From Taibaiella sp. KBW10 (lineage in GTDB: Bacteria > Bacteroidota > Bacteroidia > Chitinophagales > Chitinophagaceae): a stretch of DNA of 34,580 nt. The translations under genes and the position numbers were made by a program. Below, one piece after another: positions 1 through 8,204 of the stretch (its first letter is position 1; the number at the start of each line of letters is the position of its first letter). Below the pieces are notes generated by a model, which saw nothing but the letters and a program-made list of their open reading frames with translations, was not told the DNA's origin and did no database searches. The stretch is from contig NZ_QAJI01000005.1 of assembly GCF_003852495.1 (NCBI RefSeq), positions 192,958 to 227,537 on the forward strand. Reading direction: 5' to 3'.

Positions 1-29
1 GCCTCCTTTGTGATTATGTAAATATATTG

Positions 30-58
30 CTAAGCATTATTCGATTCTTTTCGCTTAG
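30..58 (-). terminator. Weak possible terminator after ung
   Basis: A six-base inverted repeat (CTAAGC at 30-35, GCTTAG at 53-58) lies just after the ung stop in the direction of transcription. The loop is 17 nt and no good T-run follows, so this is weak. Confidence 0.25.
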
Positions 59-70
59 AAAAGGTTTATG

Positions 71-745
71 CTACACCTGCCATTCAATAGGTGCCAAATG
101 ATGTTCTGCTAAATACGTATTGGTCTTGCTAAATGGCCGGCTGCCAAAGAAGCCATTATAGGCCGAAAGCGGTGAAGGATGTGCCGATTCAAGAATAAGA
201 TGTTTCGTACCATCGATCAGACTTTTCTTCGACTGGGCATTTCTACCCCAAAGAATAAAGACAACATGTTCTTTTTCCTCCGATACTTTCTGGATAACCG
301 CGTTGGTAAAGGTTTCCCAGCCAATTTTCCCATGAGAGTTGGCCAGGCCTGCCTGTACGGTCAGGCTGGTATTGAGCATCAAGACCCCTTGCTTGGCCCA
401 GGATTCTAAGAAACCATGATCAGGGATGACGAAACCGGGAATATCTGTTTGTAATTCTTTATAAATGTTCTGAAGCGAGGGTGGGGACTTTACGCCTTTG
501 AGTACCGAAAAGCAAAGCCCATGTGCCTGACCGAATCCATGGTAAGGATCCTGACCTAGTAAGACAATCTTTACCTGATCAAAAGGACATAATTCAAATG
601 CCCGGAAGATATCCGCACCGGAAGGGAATAAGGTAATCCCCTGTTGGCGGTCATGCTTTACCCTTTCCACGACTTGCTTAAAATAAGGTTTCTCAAATTC
701 TTCTTTTAAAACCTGCTTCCAGCTTTGTTCAATCTGAACTTCCAT
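71..745 (-). CDS. ung: Uracil-DNA glycosylase, family 1
   Basis: Removes uracil from DNA as the first step of base excision repair in the cytoplasm. The 224-residue protein has the usual bacterial family 1 length. The catalytic water-activating motif GQDPYHG is at residues 64-70 (Asp66) and the HPSPLS loop with the second catalytic histidine is near residue 189. The phosphate/minor-groove serine-proline loops (for example KSPPS) are also visible. It starts 14 nt after the recJ stop, so it is probably the last gene of a recJ-ung transcript. A weak inverted repeat lies just beyond its stop (30-58). Nothing is truncated or missing. Confidence 0.97.
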   Translation of the reverse strand: MEVQIEQSWKQVLKEEFEKPYFKQVVERVKHDRQQGITLFPSGADIFRAFELCPFDQVKIVLLGQDPYHGFGQAHGLCFSVLKGVKSPPSLQNIYKELQTDIPGFVIPDHGFLESWAKQGVLMLNTSLTVQAGLANSHGKIGWETFTNAVIQKVSEEKEHVVFILWGRNAQSKKSLIDGTKHLILESAHPSPLSAYNGFFGSRPFSKTNTYLAEHHLAPIEWQV

Positions 746-759
746 ATAGTATTGCTTTT

Positions 760-2487
760 TTAGGCAGATGCTCTGATGTCTAAAATTTTTAGTTGCAGCG
801 ACGTTTCATTATTCCACTCGTTTTCCTCAACGGTATAAACAATATCAAAAAGATCATTCTGAGTGATCAGGTCAAATTTATACGCCAGGTTAAACCCGAT
901 GCCGCTAATAGGTGCACTTCCCTGCTGGCAAAGCGTAAATTTGATATGCTGATCTTTGACCACACGACAGGATTGACGATAATTTTTAACACCACGGGAG
1001 CAGAAAACCGGTCGCATATTATCGGGGCCAAAGGGTTCGAATTGTTGCAGAATATTGTAAAATTTATAATTAATACAGGAAAGATCTATTTCGGTATCTA
1101 CAATAATTTCAGGGCTTTGTGAATCGGTGGAAATGGTGTTTTTAACCACATCCTCAAAGCGTTGCCGGAAGGGTTCAAAATTTTCTTTTGCCATCGTAAG
1201 GCCTGCTGCAAAATAGTGCCCTCCGAAATTCTCCAAAAGATCACTACAGGAAGCAATGGCATCGTGAATATTAAAACCGGTTACAGAACGGGCCGAGCCG
1301 GTGATCTTATTATTTGATTCGGTCAGCACAATGGTCGGTTTATAATAATGATCCACCAGGCGGGAAGCCACAATGCCCACAACACCTTTATGCCAGTGCG
1401 GGCGGAATAATACGGTGCTGAAATAGTTTTTATACGCCCCGTCTTCTTCGAGGATCATCAGCGCCTCATCGGAAATACTTTTATCCACCACTCTTCGGTC
1501 GCTATTGTCTTCGTGTAACTGTGCTGCCATTTTCTGTGCCTGCACATGATCTCTTTCTATAAATAAAGCCACCGCTTTATTACCATCGTCCATCCGGCCG
1601 GCCGCATTAATCCTCGGCGCAATTACAAACACAAGATCAGATACTTTTAGTACTTTTTTGGTATCCACCAATTCCCGGATCACCTGAATCGCCAAACAAG
1701 GATTCTCATTTACCTTCTGTACGCCAAAATAAGCCAGAATCCGGTTCTCTCCATATATAGGTACAATATCCGCGGCTATAGAAGTGGCCACCAGATCGAG
1801 ATAGTTATAAACTAGAGCGGTATCAAGGTTCCAGTGTTCTGCCAATCCGGAAATAAGCTTAAAGCCAATCCCACAGCCACTCAGTTCTTTAAACGGATAA
1901 GGACAGTCTTCTTGTTTGGGATTGAGTATAGCCAATGCCTCCGGCAAATTGCCCGTTTCCGGAAGGTGGTGATCACACACAATTACGGTTATACCATTCG
2001 CTTTGGCATAGGCAATTTTCTCGACCGATTTAATGCCACAGTCCAGTGTAATAATAAGTTCAATATGCTGTGCGATACAATGATCGATTGCTTTGATTGA
2101 AAGGCCATAGCCTTCATTATACCGGTGTGGGATATAATAACATAATTGGTTTTCGGATACTTTGGGCGCATGGTGGTTCAAAAAATCATAAACAACGGCT
2201 ACGGCTGTTGTACCATCCACATCATAATCGCCAAACACCATTATTTTAGTATCCTTTTGCAATACTTCATCGATATATGAAACGGCTTCCCGCATGCCCT
2301 TCATTAAAAAAGGGTCATGCAGTTGGGTTAGTTCCGGCCTGAAAAAAGCCTTGGCAGAATTATAATCCTTTATGCCCCTCTGTTCTAAAAGACTGCATAA
2401 AGAAGCACTGATATTTAAATCTTTTTGAATTTGGGCTATAACCGGTTCGTTCCTGGGCTTAAAGGTCCATCTTTTTTCTAATCGCAT
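760..2487 (-). CDS. recJ: Single-stranded-DNA-specific 5'-3' exonuclease RecJ
   Basis: Degrades single-stranded DNA 5' to 3' in recombination and in base-excision and mismatch repair. The 575 residues match the usual RecJ length. Seen in order: the DHH-domain metal motif GDYDVDG (residues 86-92), the name-giving DHH triad at 172-174, a further DHH-domain motif ending AGRMDDG, the DHHA1 domain with an HWHKGVVGIVASRL-like segment, the GGHYFAAG motif, and a C-terminal OB-fold region. It sits between an unnamed secreted protein gene (stop 55 nt upstream) and ung (14 nt downstream), so two DNA repair genes are adjacent. Confidence 0.97.
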   Translation of the reverse strand: MRLEKRWTFKPRNEPVIAQIQKDLNISASLCSLLEQRGIKDYNSAKAFFRPELTQLHDPFLMKGMREAVSYIDEVLQKDTKIMVFGDYDVDGTTAVAVVYDFLNHHAPKVSENQLCYYIPHRYNEGYGLSIKAIDHCIAQHIELIITLDCGIKSVEKIAYAKANGITVIVCDHHLPETGNLPEALAILNPKQEDCPYPFKELSGCGIGFKLISGLAEHWNLDTALVYNYLDLVATSIAADIVPIYGENRILAYFGVQKVNENPCLAIQVIRELVDTKKVLKVSDLVFVIAPRINAAGRMDDGNKAVALFIERDHVQAQKMAAQLHEDNSDRRVVDKSISDEALMILEEDGAYKNYFSTVLFRPHWHKGVVGIVASRLVDHYYKPTIVLTESNNKITGSARSVTGFNIHDAIASCSDLLENFGGHYFAAGLTMAKENFEPFRQRFEDVVKNTISTDSQSPEIIVDTEIDLSCINYKFYNILQQFEPFGPDNMRPVFCSRGVKNYRQSCRVVKDQHIKFTLCQQGSAPISGIGFNLAYKFDLITQNDLFDIVYTVEENEWNNETSLQLKILDIRASA

Positions 2488-2542
2488 CGTGTTGGGGTTT
2501 AGGGTGGTAATCGTATCAGAAAACTAGCTTGGCCAGCGATAC

Positions 2543-3427
2543 CTATTGATTGGGTATCACTCCGTTTACCGGAGCCTGACCATTCTTTAATTTCATAATC
2601 GGAACAACATCCTCTACCGTTTGCCATTGAAAATTAACCCACCTTAAGCCATCGACCTGGCCGGAAGGAACCAGCGTATTTCTTCTTTGCGGTTGATTGA
2701 CTTCAGAGATCAGGCGATCATAGATAATCATATTTTTTGCGGAATCAAGATTCAGGGAAACCTGCGATCCTTTTTGATATTCCAGCATAAAACGCTGTGC
2801 CTGTCTGTTGTTAGTGTTAAAGTAATTGCCACCAAAAGTGACTTGATTACCACTAAAGCCCAACAAATCCATCGTTTTTACACTATATCCATTTCCATTA
2901 TGGTTAGACCCGAAGACAAAATAAAGTGGTTGCCCGTTAGCACCCTTTTGGGTAAGGATGCGATAGTATTCGCAGCCAAACCAATTCTTGTTCGACAGAG
3001 GTTTGTATAGGAGATTGTCTTCCATTTTTTCGGACATATCCAGCAAAGGAAATACCGGCCCTTCGGACTTTTGCACGGCTCCATAATATCGGAAGCCTGC
3101 AATTTTATACTCAACAGTCCAGTTAAAGATGCGAAAACTTTTATCTTCCGGGTAAAGAATATGAATCTTCTTCCCTAAACGCTCAAAGGGGTAAGAAAAG
3201 GAGTTTTCTCTTTTGAGTAATGCGCTCAGCTGCTTCACAAATTTATGACAGTAGTCAATCCGCTCTTCATACATATAAGCTCTATACATAGAATCGGCTG
3301 AAATAATCAGGGAATCTTCTGTTTTTTGAAATTGCTGCAGCTCACTGCCAGACAATTTCTGTGCGGCAGCCTGTTGGGGTGCCCAAAGGGCAAAACAACA
3401 TACTAATAAGTTCAATATCTTTTTCAT
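2543..3427 (-). CDS. Secreted/periplasmic protein of unknown function
   Basis: I do not recognise a named function. I chose the start at 3427 because an upstream ATG at 3457 would only add ten residues before a clean signal peptide (MKKILNLLVCCFALWA, cleavage probably after AAAQ). The mature part is about 270 residues, rich in aromatic residues and predicted beta strands, with one Cys and no membrane segments. It contains a segment of the type 'iiYDrLis...LVPSGQVDGLRWVNFQW', which I associate from memory with unnamed Bacteroidota secreted proteins (not verified). It lies between mazG (68 nt upstream) and recJ (55 nt downstream) on the same strand. The context is DNA maintenance, but the protein itself is clearly exported. 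Confidence 0.75.
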   Translation of the reverse strand: MKKILNLLVCCFALWAPQQAAAQKLSGSELQQFQKTEDSLIISADSMYRAYMYEERIDYCHKFVKQLSALLKRENSFSYPFERLGKKIHILYPEDKSFRIFNWTVEYKIAGFRYYGAVQKSEGPVFPLLDMSEKMEDNLLYKPLSNKNWFGCEYYRILTQKGANGQPLYFVFGSNHNGNGYSVKTMDLLGFSGNQVTFGGNYFNTNNRQAQRFMLEYQKGSQVSLNLDSAKNMIIYDRLISEVNQPQRRNTLVPSGQVDGLRWVNFQWQTVEDVVPIMKLKNGQAPVNGVIPNQ

Positions 3428-3495
3428 TGCTATTTCTTTCAATTGCGGGGGTAACAATAGGGCATTAAGGTAGGCTAAAATACGTAATTTTTAGC

Positions 3496-4260
3496 TTATT
3501 CCGATTTTTTCACTTCATTCCAAAGCGCGTCCATTTCCAGCAAACTGAGCTCCGTGAAGTTTAAATCCCTTTGAGCCGCAAGATTTTCCATCTGTTCAAA
3601 CCGGTATTTAAATTTCTTATTCGTTTTTTCCAGCGCGTTTTCAGCATCCACTTTTAAGAAACGTGCATAGTTCACCAATGAGAAAAGAACATCTCCAAAC
3701 TCTTCTTCAACATGCTGCTGATGCCCGCTGTCAATAGCCTCCTGCAATTCGTTCATTTCTTCCCTTACCTTTTCCAGCACTTCCGCAGCCGTATCCCATT
3801 CAAAACCCACTTGTTTCGCCTTATCCTGAAGCCGGGTTGCCTTAACGACTGCCGGTAAAGACTGAGGCACCCCTCCCAAAACAGATTTTTTGCCCTCTTT
3901 CAATTTTAGCTTTTCCCAATTCTTTTTCACGTCTTCTTCTCCTTCTACAAGGGTATTGGAATAGATATGCGGATGGCGGAAGACCAGTTTATTAGCGACC
4001 CCTTCAATAACGTCGTCTAAGGTAAATTGATTTTGCTCGGCGCCTATTTTACTGTAAAAGACGATATGTAACAACAAGTCTCCCAGTTCTTCTCTAATAC
4101 CTTTCCAGTCTTCTTCCGTAATCGCATCCGTCAATTCGTACAGTTCTTCTATGGTTTGTGTACGCAAGGAATGAATGGTTTGTTTCTTATCCCAGGGGCA
4201 TTGCTCCCTAAGATCGTTCATAATATTGACCAGGCGTTGCAGGGAATTATGATAATTCAT
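3496..4260 (-). CDS. mazG: Nucleoside triphosphate pyrophosphohydrolase MazG
   Basis: Hydrolyses (d)NTPs to NMP and pyrophosphate, cleaning aberrant nucleotides from the pool. The 254 residues form two tandem MazG domains. The N-terminal one has CPWDKKQT, the EExxE helix (TIEELYEL) and the EELGDLLL metal-binding motif. The C-terminal one repeats the pattern as EEMNELQEA and EEFGDVLFSL. The family's linker sequence KEGKKSVLGGVPQSLPA is present. The gene starts 8 nt after the stop of the upstream lipoprotein gene, so the two are very likely co-transcribed. Confidence 0.96.
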   Translation of the reverse strand: MNYHNSLQRLVNIMNDLREQCPWDKKQTIHSLRTQTIEELYELTDAITEEDWKGIREELGDLLLHIVFYSKIGAEQNQFTLDDVIEGVANKLVFRHPHIYSNTLVEGEEDVKKNWEKLKLKEGKKSVLGGVPQSLPAVVKATRLQDKAKQVGFEWDTAAEVLEKVREEMNELQEAIDSGHQQHVEEEFGDVLFSLVNYARFLKVDAENALEKTNKKFKYRFEQMENLAAQRDLNFTELSLLEMDALWNEVKKSE

Positions 4261-4268
4261 GGTTTCGT

Positions 4269-4730
4269 TTAATTTTTATAATGCAAAATATACTGGTCTT
4301 TAAAAGCGCCGTTATATACCGTTTTTGCGTCGCTTAATTTACGCACGCTGTTAGACTGATATCTATAGTATTCGGTTTTTATCCCATTAGGGTTGCTTAC
4401 TGTAATCAAACATTGATCATCTATCGTCCAGGTACCGGCCACAGTCATTTGCGTCGTGCTGCTCCTTTGCACTTTAACCACCGTTTTGTTCTCATAAAAT
4501 TGTATCGTAGTCATCGGCGCCCCATGCTCGCCACAGTCATTGCCAAAGCAAGGAAGTTTTCCTTCAAAAACTGCGGCTTTAAAGCCACAGGCAAAAACCT
4601 GAGGTGCCGGTGGAACCGTCGGTTCAGGCAATTGATGCGGATGCACTACCCGCTTGCTGGTCTTACATGCGGCAAAAGCAAGAATGCCGCCCAGGAGTGT
4701 ATAACAAAGTATATTTTTCAAGCAGATCAT
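4269..4730 (-). CDS. NlpE-like outer membrane lipoprotein
   Basis: A predicted lipoprotein: the signal peptide ends in FAAC, with the lipid-carrying Cys at residue 22. The rest resembles the N-terminal domain of NlpE (copper/adhesion stress lipoprotein). It has 'FEGKLPCFGNDC' in place of the NlpE 'GTLPCADC' motif, then a barrel pattern with 'GTWTIDDQCLITV'. The two cysteines (61 and 66) are spaced CX4C rather than CXXC. I chose the ATG at 4730 over one at 4739 because the upstream ATG falls inside a perfect TAnnTTTG promoter element (4737-4744). The gene precedes mazG by 8 nt. The NlpE assignment rests on motif resemblance and should be treated as probable. Confidence 0.7.
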   Translation of the reverse strand: MICLKNILCYTLLGGILAFAACKTSKRVVHPHQLPEPTVPPAPQVFACGFKAAVFEGKLPCFGNDCGEHGAPMTTIQFYENKTVVKVQRSSTTQMTVAGTWTIDDQCLITVSNPNGIKTEYYRYQSNSVRKLSDAKTVYNGAFKDQYILHYKN

Positions 4731-4736
4731 TTCAAA

Positions 4737-4744
4737 CAAAAGTA
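4737..4744 (-). promoter_or_regulatory. -7 promoter element of the NlpE-like/mazG unit
   Basis: TACTTTTG on the minus strand, a perfect match to the Bacteroidota -7 consensus TAnnTTTG. It ends only 6 nt before the ATG at 4730, so the transcript may have almost no leader. No clear -33 TTG is seen. Confidence 0.6.
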
Positions 4745-4794
4745 CAATTTATTATCCTCTATCTTTATACCCGCCCTATAAACAGATTAAATCT

Positions 4795-4802
4795 TATTTT
4801 TG
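4795..4802 (+). promoter_or_regulatory. -7 promoter element of arfB
   Basis: TATTTTTG, a perfect match to TAnnTTTG, ending 5 nt before the arfB ATG at 4808. It points away from the minus-strand promoter at 4737-4744. The implied mRNA is leaderless or nearly so. Confidence 0.6.
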
Positions 4803-4807
4803 CATTC

Positions 4808-5203
4808 ATGATTGATTTCAGTTCAGAAATAAAATACAAAACAGCACGCAGCGGTGGCAAGGGTGGCCAGAATGTAAACAAAGTCGAAACCATGGTGGAG
4901 GCCCGGTGGAATATTATTGACAGCCGCTTGTTTCCCGATGAGGCTAAGGCTAAGCTTTTTGAATCTTTAGCCAATCATATCAATGGAGAAGGCATTTTGG
5001 TTGTAAAATCTTCCGAAAGCCGCTCACAGCTAGAAAATAAAGAAATTGTCACCAAGAAAATATTACAGATCGTACATAAATGTTTGGTTCCAAAGAAAAA
5101 ACGCGTAGCAACCAAGCCTTCAAAAGCCACGGTAGAAAAACGACTGGACCATAAAAAGCAACAAGCAGAACGGAAGCAAAGCCGAAAAAAAGACTGGGAA
5201 TAA
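4808..5203 (+). CDS. arfB: Peptidyl-tRNA hydrolase ArfB (stalled-ribosome rescue)
   Basis: Releases nascent chains from ribosomes stalled on mRNAs without a stop codon. It enters the A site and hydrolyses peptidyl-tRNA with a GGQ motif like that of release factors. The 131 residues are close to the E. coli ArfB (YaeJ) length. The GGQ motif lies in the segment SGGKGGQNVNK, followed by 'VEARW'. The C-terminal tail is very basic (KKKR, KPSKATVEKR, KKQQAERKQSRKK), as needed to sit in the mRNA channel. An open frame extends 68 codons upstream, but homology begins at MIDFSSEI. It converges on rocD across a bidirectional hairpin. Confidence 0.95.
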   Translation: MIDFSSEIKYKTARSGGKGGQNVNKVETMVEARWNIIDSRLFPDEAKAKLFESLANHINGEGILVVKSSESRSQLENKEIVTKKILQIVHKCLVPKKKRVATKPSKATVEKRLDHKKQQAERKQSRKKDWE

Positions 5204-5246
5204 AAATAGCGAAAGGGTATTGCAATGCAATACCCTTTCGCTATTT
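5204..5246. terminator. Bidirectional hairpin between arfB and rocD
   Basis: Perfect inverted repeat with 21-bp arms and a single-base centre, beginning immediately after the arfB stop codon and ending 19 nt before the rocD stop. A-rich and T-rich ends give U-runs on both transcripts. It would terminate both genes. Confidence 0.85.
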
Positions 5247-5265
5247 CTTTATATAAACACTAGTT

Positions 5266-6489
5266 TTATAACTGCTCTAATGATTTTTTGATTATTTGGA
5301 TACACTCCTCAATTTGCGCCTGGGTAATCACCAATGGTGGCGCAAAACGAATTTTATCTCCATGTGTCGGTTTGGCCAGCAACCCGTTTTCTTTTAAGAG
5401 TAAGCATAGGTTCCAGGCTGCATCAGGATCATCATGTTTGATGATGATGGCATTTAATAAGCCTTTCCCCCTTACCAAAGCAATGTTCGGATGATTCAGG
5501 TTCCGGATGCCTTCACGGAAAAGGTTACCCAATTGTTCCGCATTTTCTGCTAAGTTTTCCTGCTTCAATACTTCCAGAGCAGCAATCGCCACTTTACAGG
5601 CCAAAGGATTACCGCCATAAGTTGACCCATGTTCTCCCGGCTTGATATTGAGCATAATCTCATCATCTGCCAACACCGCAGAAATAGGTAAGGTTCCTCC
5701 CGAAAGTGCTTTTCCTAAAATCAGGATATCAGGACGTACATTTTCATGATCACAGGCCAGCATTTTGCCCGTACGGGCTAAACCGGTTTGTATCTCATCT
5801 CCGATGAACAGTACATTTGCTGCTTTACAAAGCTCGTATGCTTTGGACAGATATCCTTCGTCCGGTACATACACACCCGCTTCACCCTGAATAGGCTCTA
5901 CCAGGAATGCAGCAACGTTTTTATTCTGTAAGGCTTTTTCCAAAGCCGGAAGATCATTATAAGAAACCACATCATAACCCGGCATAAACGGACCAAATCC
6001 AGCTTTTGCACTAGGGTCTGTGCTGAAGGAAATAACGTTTAAAGTTCTGCCATGGAAGTTATCTTTTGCGGTGATCACGAGCGCTTCATCCTGAGGCACG
6101 CCTTTTTTCACATAAGCCCAACGCCTGGCCAGCTTGATGGCTGTTTCCACCGCTTCTACACCGCTGTTCATCGGCAATACTTTTTCGTAACCGAACAGCT
6201 TAGTAATGTATTCAGAATATTCGCCCAAAAGATCACTGTGAAAAGCACGTGAAGTCAGGGTTAATACCTGTGCCTGATCACATAAGGCTTTTACAATTGC
6301 CGGATGGCAGTGGCCTTGGTTTACGGCAGAATAACCGCTCAAAAAATCATAATATTTTTTACCGTCTACATCCCATACATATACGCCTTCTCCTTTGTTC
6401 AGTACAACGGGTAAGGGATGGTAATTATGTGCACCATACTGTTCTTCTTTCTCTATATACGCGCGCGTTTGTTCGCTCAAATTGCTCAT
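5266..6489 (-). CDS. rocD: Ornithine--oxo-acid (ornithine delta-) aminotransferase
   Basis: PLP enzyme that transfers the delta-amino group of ornithine to 2-oxoglutarate, giving glutamate semialdehyde (arginine/ornithine catabolism and proline synthesis). About 407 residues, normal for the family. Diagnostic segments: [12 protein letters not shown] near the N-terminus (typical of ornithine rather than acetylornithine aminotransferases), [46 protein letters not shown] and the PLP-lysine segment ILGKALSGG. The start may be 6489 or 6498. I chose 6489 because a promoter-like element ends at 6506 and would leave almost no leader for the upstream ATG. Confidence 0.93.
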   Translation of the reverse strand: MSNLSEQTRAYIEKEEQYGAHNYHPLPVVLNKGEGVYVWDVDGKKYYDFLSGYSAVNQGHCHPAIVKALCDQAQVLTLTSRAFHSDLLGEYSEYITKLFGYEKVLPMNSGVEAVETAIKLARRWAYVKKGVPQDEALVITAKDNFHGRTLNVISFSTDPSAKAGFGPFMPGYDVVSYNDLPALEKALQNKNVAAFLVEPIQGEAGVYVPDEGYLSKAYELCKAANVLFIGDEIQTGLARTGKMLACDHENVRPDILILGKALSGGTLPISAVLADDEIMLNIKPGEHGSTYGGNPLACKVAIAALEVLKQENLAENAEQLGNLFREGIRNLNHPNIALVRGKGLLNAIIIKHDDPDAAWNLCLLLKENGLLAKPTHGDKIRFAPPLVITQAQIEECIQIIKKSLEQL

Positions 6490-6505
6490 ATGTTCCATAA
6501 TACTG

Positions 6506-6537
6506 CGAAAGTAGATAATTTAATTCGTAGCAAAAAA
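6506..6537 (-). promoter_or_regulatory. Probable rocD promoter
   Basis: On the minus strand a TTTTTTG (-33 type, 6531-6537) is followed after 17 nt by TACTTTCG, one mismatch from TAnnTTTG (6506-6513). Orientation and spacing fit rocD. Confidence 0.5.
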
Positions 6538-6558
6538 TGTAGGAACGATGACAATATT

Positions 6559-6592
6559 TTGGTTTTATAATGCAGTCTAATGTATATCTTTG
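6559..6592 (+). promoter_or_regulatory. Promoter of the enoyl-CoA hydratase/isomerase gene
   Basis: TTG (6559-6561), a 23-nt spacer and a perfect -7 element TATCTTTG (6585-6592), located 23 nt before the ATG at 6616. Confidence 0.6.
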
Positions 6593-6615
6593 CTTCAGCA
6601 AGCATTTAAAAAACT

Positions 6616-7389
6616 ATGATTGAAAATAAAGACGGATATGTATCGTATGCTATTACAGACAACGGTATTGCCACTATAACATTTCAACATCCGATGAGCA
6701 ACAGCCTGCCGGGTGCTATTTTACGTAAACTGGCGCAGACCGTTACCGATTTGGGTAATGATGATGCCGTAAAAGTGATTATTTTAACCAGTGCCGGCGA
6801 AAAAGCATTTTGTGCAGGGGCTTCTTTTGATGAATTGATCTCGATTACGAATAAGGAAGATGGCCATACCTTTTTTAGCGGTTTTGCCATGGTGATTAAT
6901 GCAATGCGTAAATGTCCTAAATTTGTAATTGCCCGTATCCAGGGTAAAGCAGTTGGTGGTGGTGTAGGCCTGGCCTCCGCAGCCGACTATGCGATTGCAC
7001 TAAGGGGTTCAGCGGTAAAATTAAGTGAACTGGCTGTGGGTATCGGACCATTCGTTGTAGGGCCGGCCGTAGAACGAAAAATCGGTTTGGCGGCTTTTTC
7101 AGAATTATCGATTGATGCGGCTAACTGGAGAACCTGCGCCTGGGCTCAGGAAAAAGGTTTATACGCTTCGGTACATGATACCATTGCTGAAGTAGATGAA
7201 GCGGTGCTTAGCTTGGCAACAACTTTGTCCAAATCAAGCCCCGAAGCCATGAAAGACCTTAAAGAGGTATTATGGCAGGGTACAGAACACTGGGATGAAT
7301 TGCTGGCGAGCAGGGCGGGCATCAGTGGGCGCCTGGTTTTAAGCGATTTTGCCGTGAATGCGATCAGTACGTTTAAAGCCAAGGCTTAA
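6616..7389 (+). CDS. Enoyl-CoA hydratase/isomerase (crotonase) family protein
   Basis: Crotonase-fold enzyme acting on an acyl-CoA thioester. Exact substrate not determinable here. The 257 residues show the fold's oxyanion-hole elements: FCAGASF at about 65-71 and GKAVGGGVGLA at about 110-120. In true hydratases two Glu residues act. Here the first (in the 'GGGCELA' segment) is replaced by Gly118, while the second is kept as Glu138 (LSELAVGIGP). One-Glu crotonases are often delta3-delta2 isomerases, so an isomerase or other non-hydratase activity is plausible. It has its own promoter and is divergent from rocD, so no pathway is implied by neighbours. A PaaI-type thioesterase is encoded at 26.1 kb, but not adjacent. 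Confidence 0.85.
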   Translation: MIENKDGYVSYAITDNGIATITFQHPMSNSLPGAILRKLAQTVTDLGNDDAVKVIILTSAGEKAFCAGASFDELISITNKEDGHTFFSGFAMVINAMRKCPKFVIARIQGKAVGGGVGLASAADYAIALRGSAVKLSELAVGIGPFVVGPAVERKIGLAAFSELSIDAANWRTCAWAQEKGLYASVHDTIAEVDEAVLSLATTLSKSSPEAMKDLKEVLWQGTEHWDELLASRAGISGRLVLSDFAVNAISTFKAKA

Positions 7390-7485
7390 GGCAATAATTA
7401 ATGAAACAAACGATCGATGCAACACTATTATTTTGTGATATATTAAAATAAACTAAAAATAATACCGCATATATCTTTTTTTCAA

Positions 7486-7493
7486 TATCTTTG
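7486..7493 (+). promoter_or_regulatory. -7 promoter element of infC
   Basis: Perfect TAnnTTTG match (TATCTTTG), 35 nt before the infC ATG. The -33 region is T-rich without a clear TTG. Confidence 0.55.
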
Positions 7494-7528
7494 TACATCA
7501 AACACATAATTTATACTAATTTCAATTA

Positions 7529-8080
7529 ATGCAGAAAAGAGGGAAACCCCAAATTCCAAATAGATTCAAGGAACCGGAGCACAAGATCAACAACCTAATC
7601 AGAGCGACCCAGGTACGCGTAGTAGGTGAGAATATAGATGGCGGCGTAATGTCGATAGAAGATGCGAGAAAGTTAGCAGCAGAATTAGAGGTAGACTTAG
7701 TAGAAATATCTCCGAATGCGGATCCTCCCGTTTGCAGATTAGTTGATTATAATAAATTTCTTTACGAAAAGAAAAAGAAAGAAAAAGAACAAAAAGCGAA
7801 AGCAAAACAGTCTGAAGTAAAGGAGATTAGATTTACTCCGAATACGGATGACCATGATTTTGAGTTTAAATCAAAACATGCTCAAAAGTTTTTGCAGGAT
7901 GGTGATAAAGTAAAATGTTTTGTTCAGTTTAAAGGTAGATCTATTTTGTTCCAGGATAGAGGCCAGTTATTACTGCTTAAATTTGCAGAAAAATTAGCCG
8001 AGTATGGTTCTTTAGAGTCGATGCCAAAAATGGAAGGCCGCAGAATGCTGGCAATGTTTACGCCTAAAAAGAAAAAATAG
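7529..8080 (+). CDS. infC: Translation initiation factor IF-3
   Basis: Binds the 30S subunit, prevents premature 50S joining and checks start-codon/initiator-tRNA pairing. The 183 residues have both IF-3 domains: an N-terminal domain with INNLIRATQVRVVG and PPVCRLVDYNKFLYE, a lysine-rich linker helix (KKKKEKEQKAKAKQ), and a C-terminal domain with VKEIRFTPNTDDHDFEFK, KCFVQFKGR and a basic tail ending KKKK. The start is a normal ATG, unlike the autoregulatory AUU of E. coli. The usual rpmI (L35) and rplT (L20) genes do not follow. Instead a hairpin terminator and an MMPL transporter do. Confidence 0.96.
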   Translation: MQKRGKPQIPNRFKEPEHKINNLIRATQVRVVGENIDGGVMSIEDARKLAAELEVDLVEISPNADPPVCRLVDYNKFLYEKKKKEKEQKAKAKQSEVKEIRFTPNTDDHDFEFKSKHAQKFLQDGDKVKCFVQFKGRSILFQDRGQLLLLKFAEKLAEYGSLESMPKMEGRRMLAMFTPKKKK

Positions 8081-8098
8081 GCGACCAACAACTTCCTC

Positions 8099-8116
8099 CC
8101 AACTGTAAAAAGTTGG
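8099..8116 (+). other. Small hairpin downstream of infC
   Basis: CCAACT/AGTTGG, six-base arms with a six-base loop, 18 nt after the infC stop. No T-run follows. It may be a processing or stability element, or chance. Confidence 0.25.
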
Positions 8117-8150
8117 TATTAATTTGTTTTCATGGTGATAGGGTTTATAG

Positions 8151-8184
8151 GGCTGGCTCGTTCTCGAGCTAGCCTCTTTTTTTT
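8151..8184 (+). terminator. Intrinsic terminator of infC
   Basis: Ten-base arms (GGCTGGCTCG / CGAGCTAGCC, one G-U wobble) around a TTCT loop, followed by a run of eight T residues. It ends 20 nt before the MMPL start codon, and I see no promoter in between. Confidence 0.85.
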
Positions 8185-8204
8185 AATAAAAACAGGTCAA
8201 TAAT

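Noticed and set aside
4604-4807. N-terminal extension of arfB by 68 codons
   Set aside because: The extension overlaps the divergent lipoprotein gene and both promoters, and ArfB homology begins only at 4808.
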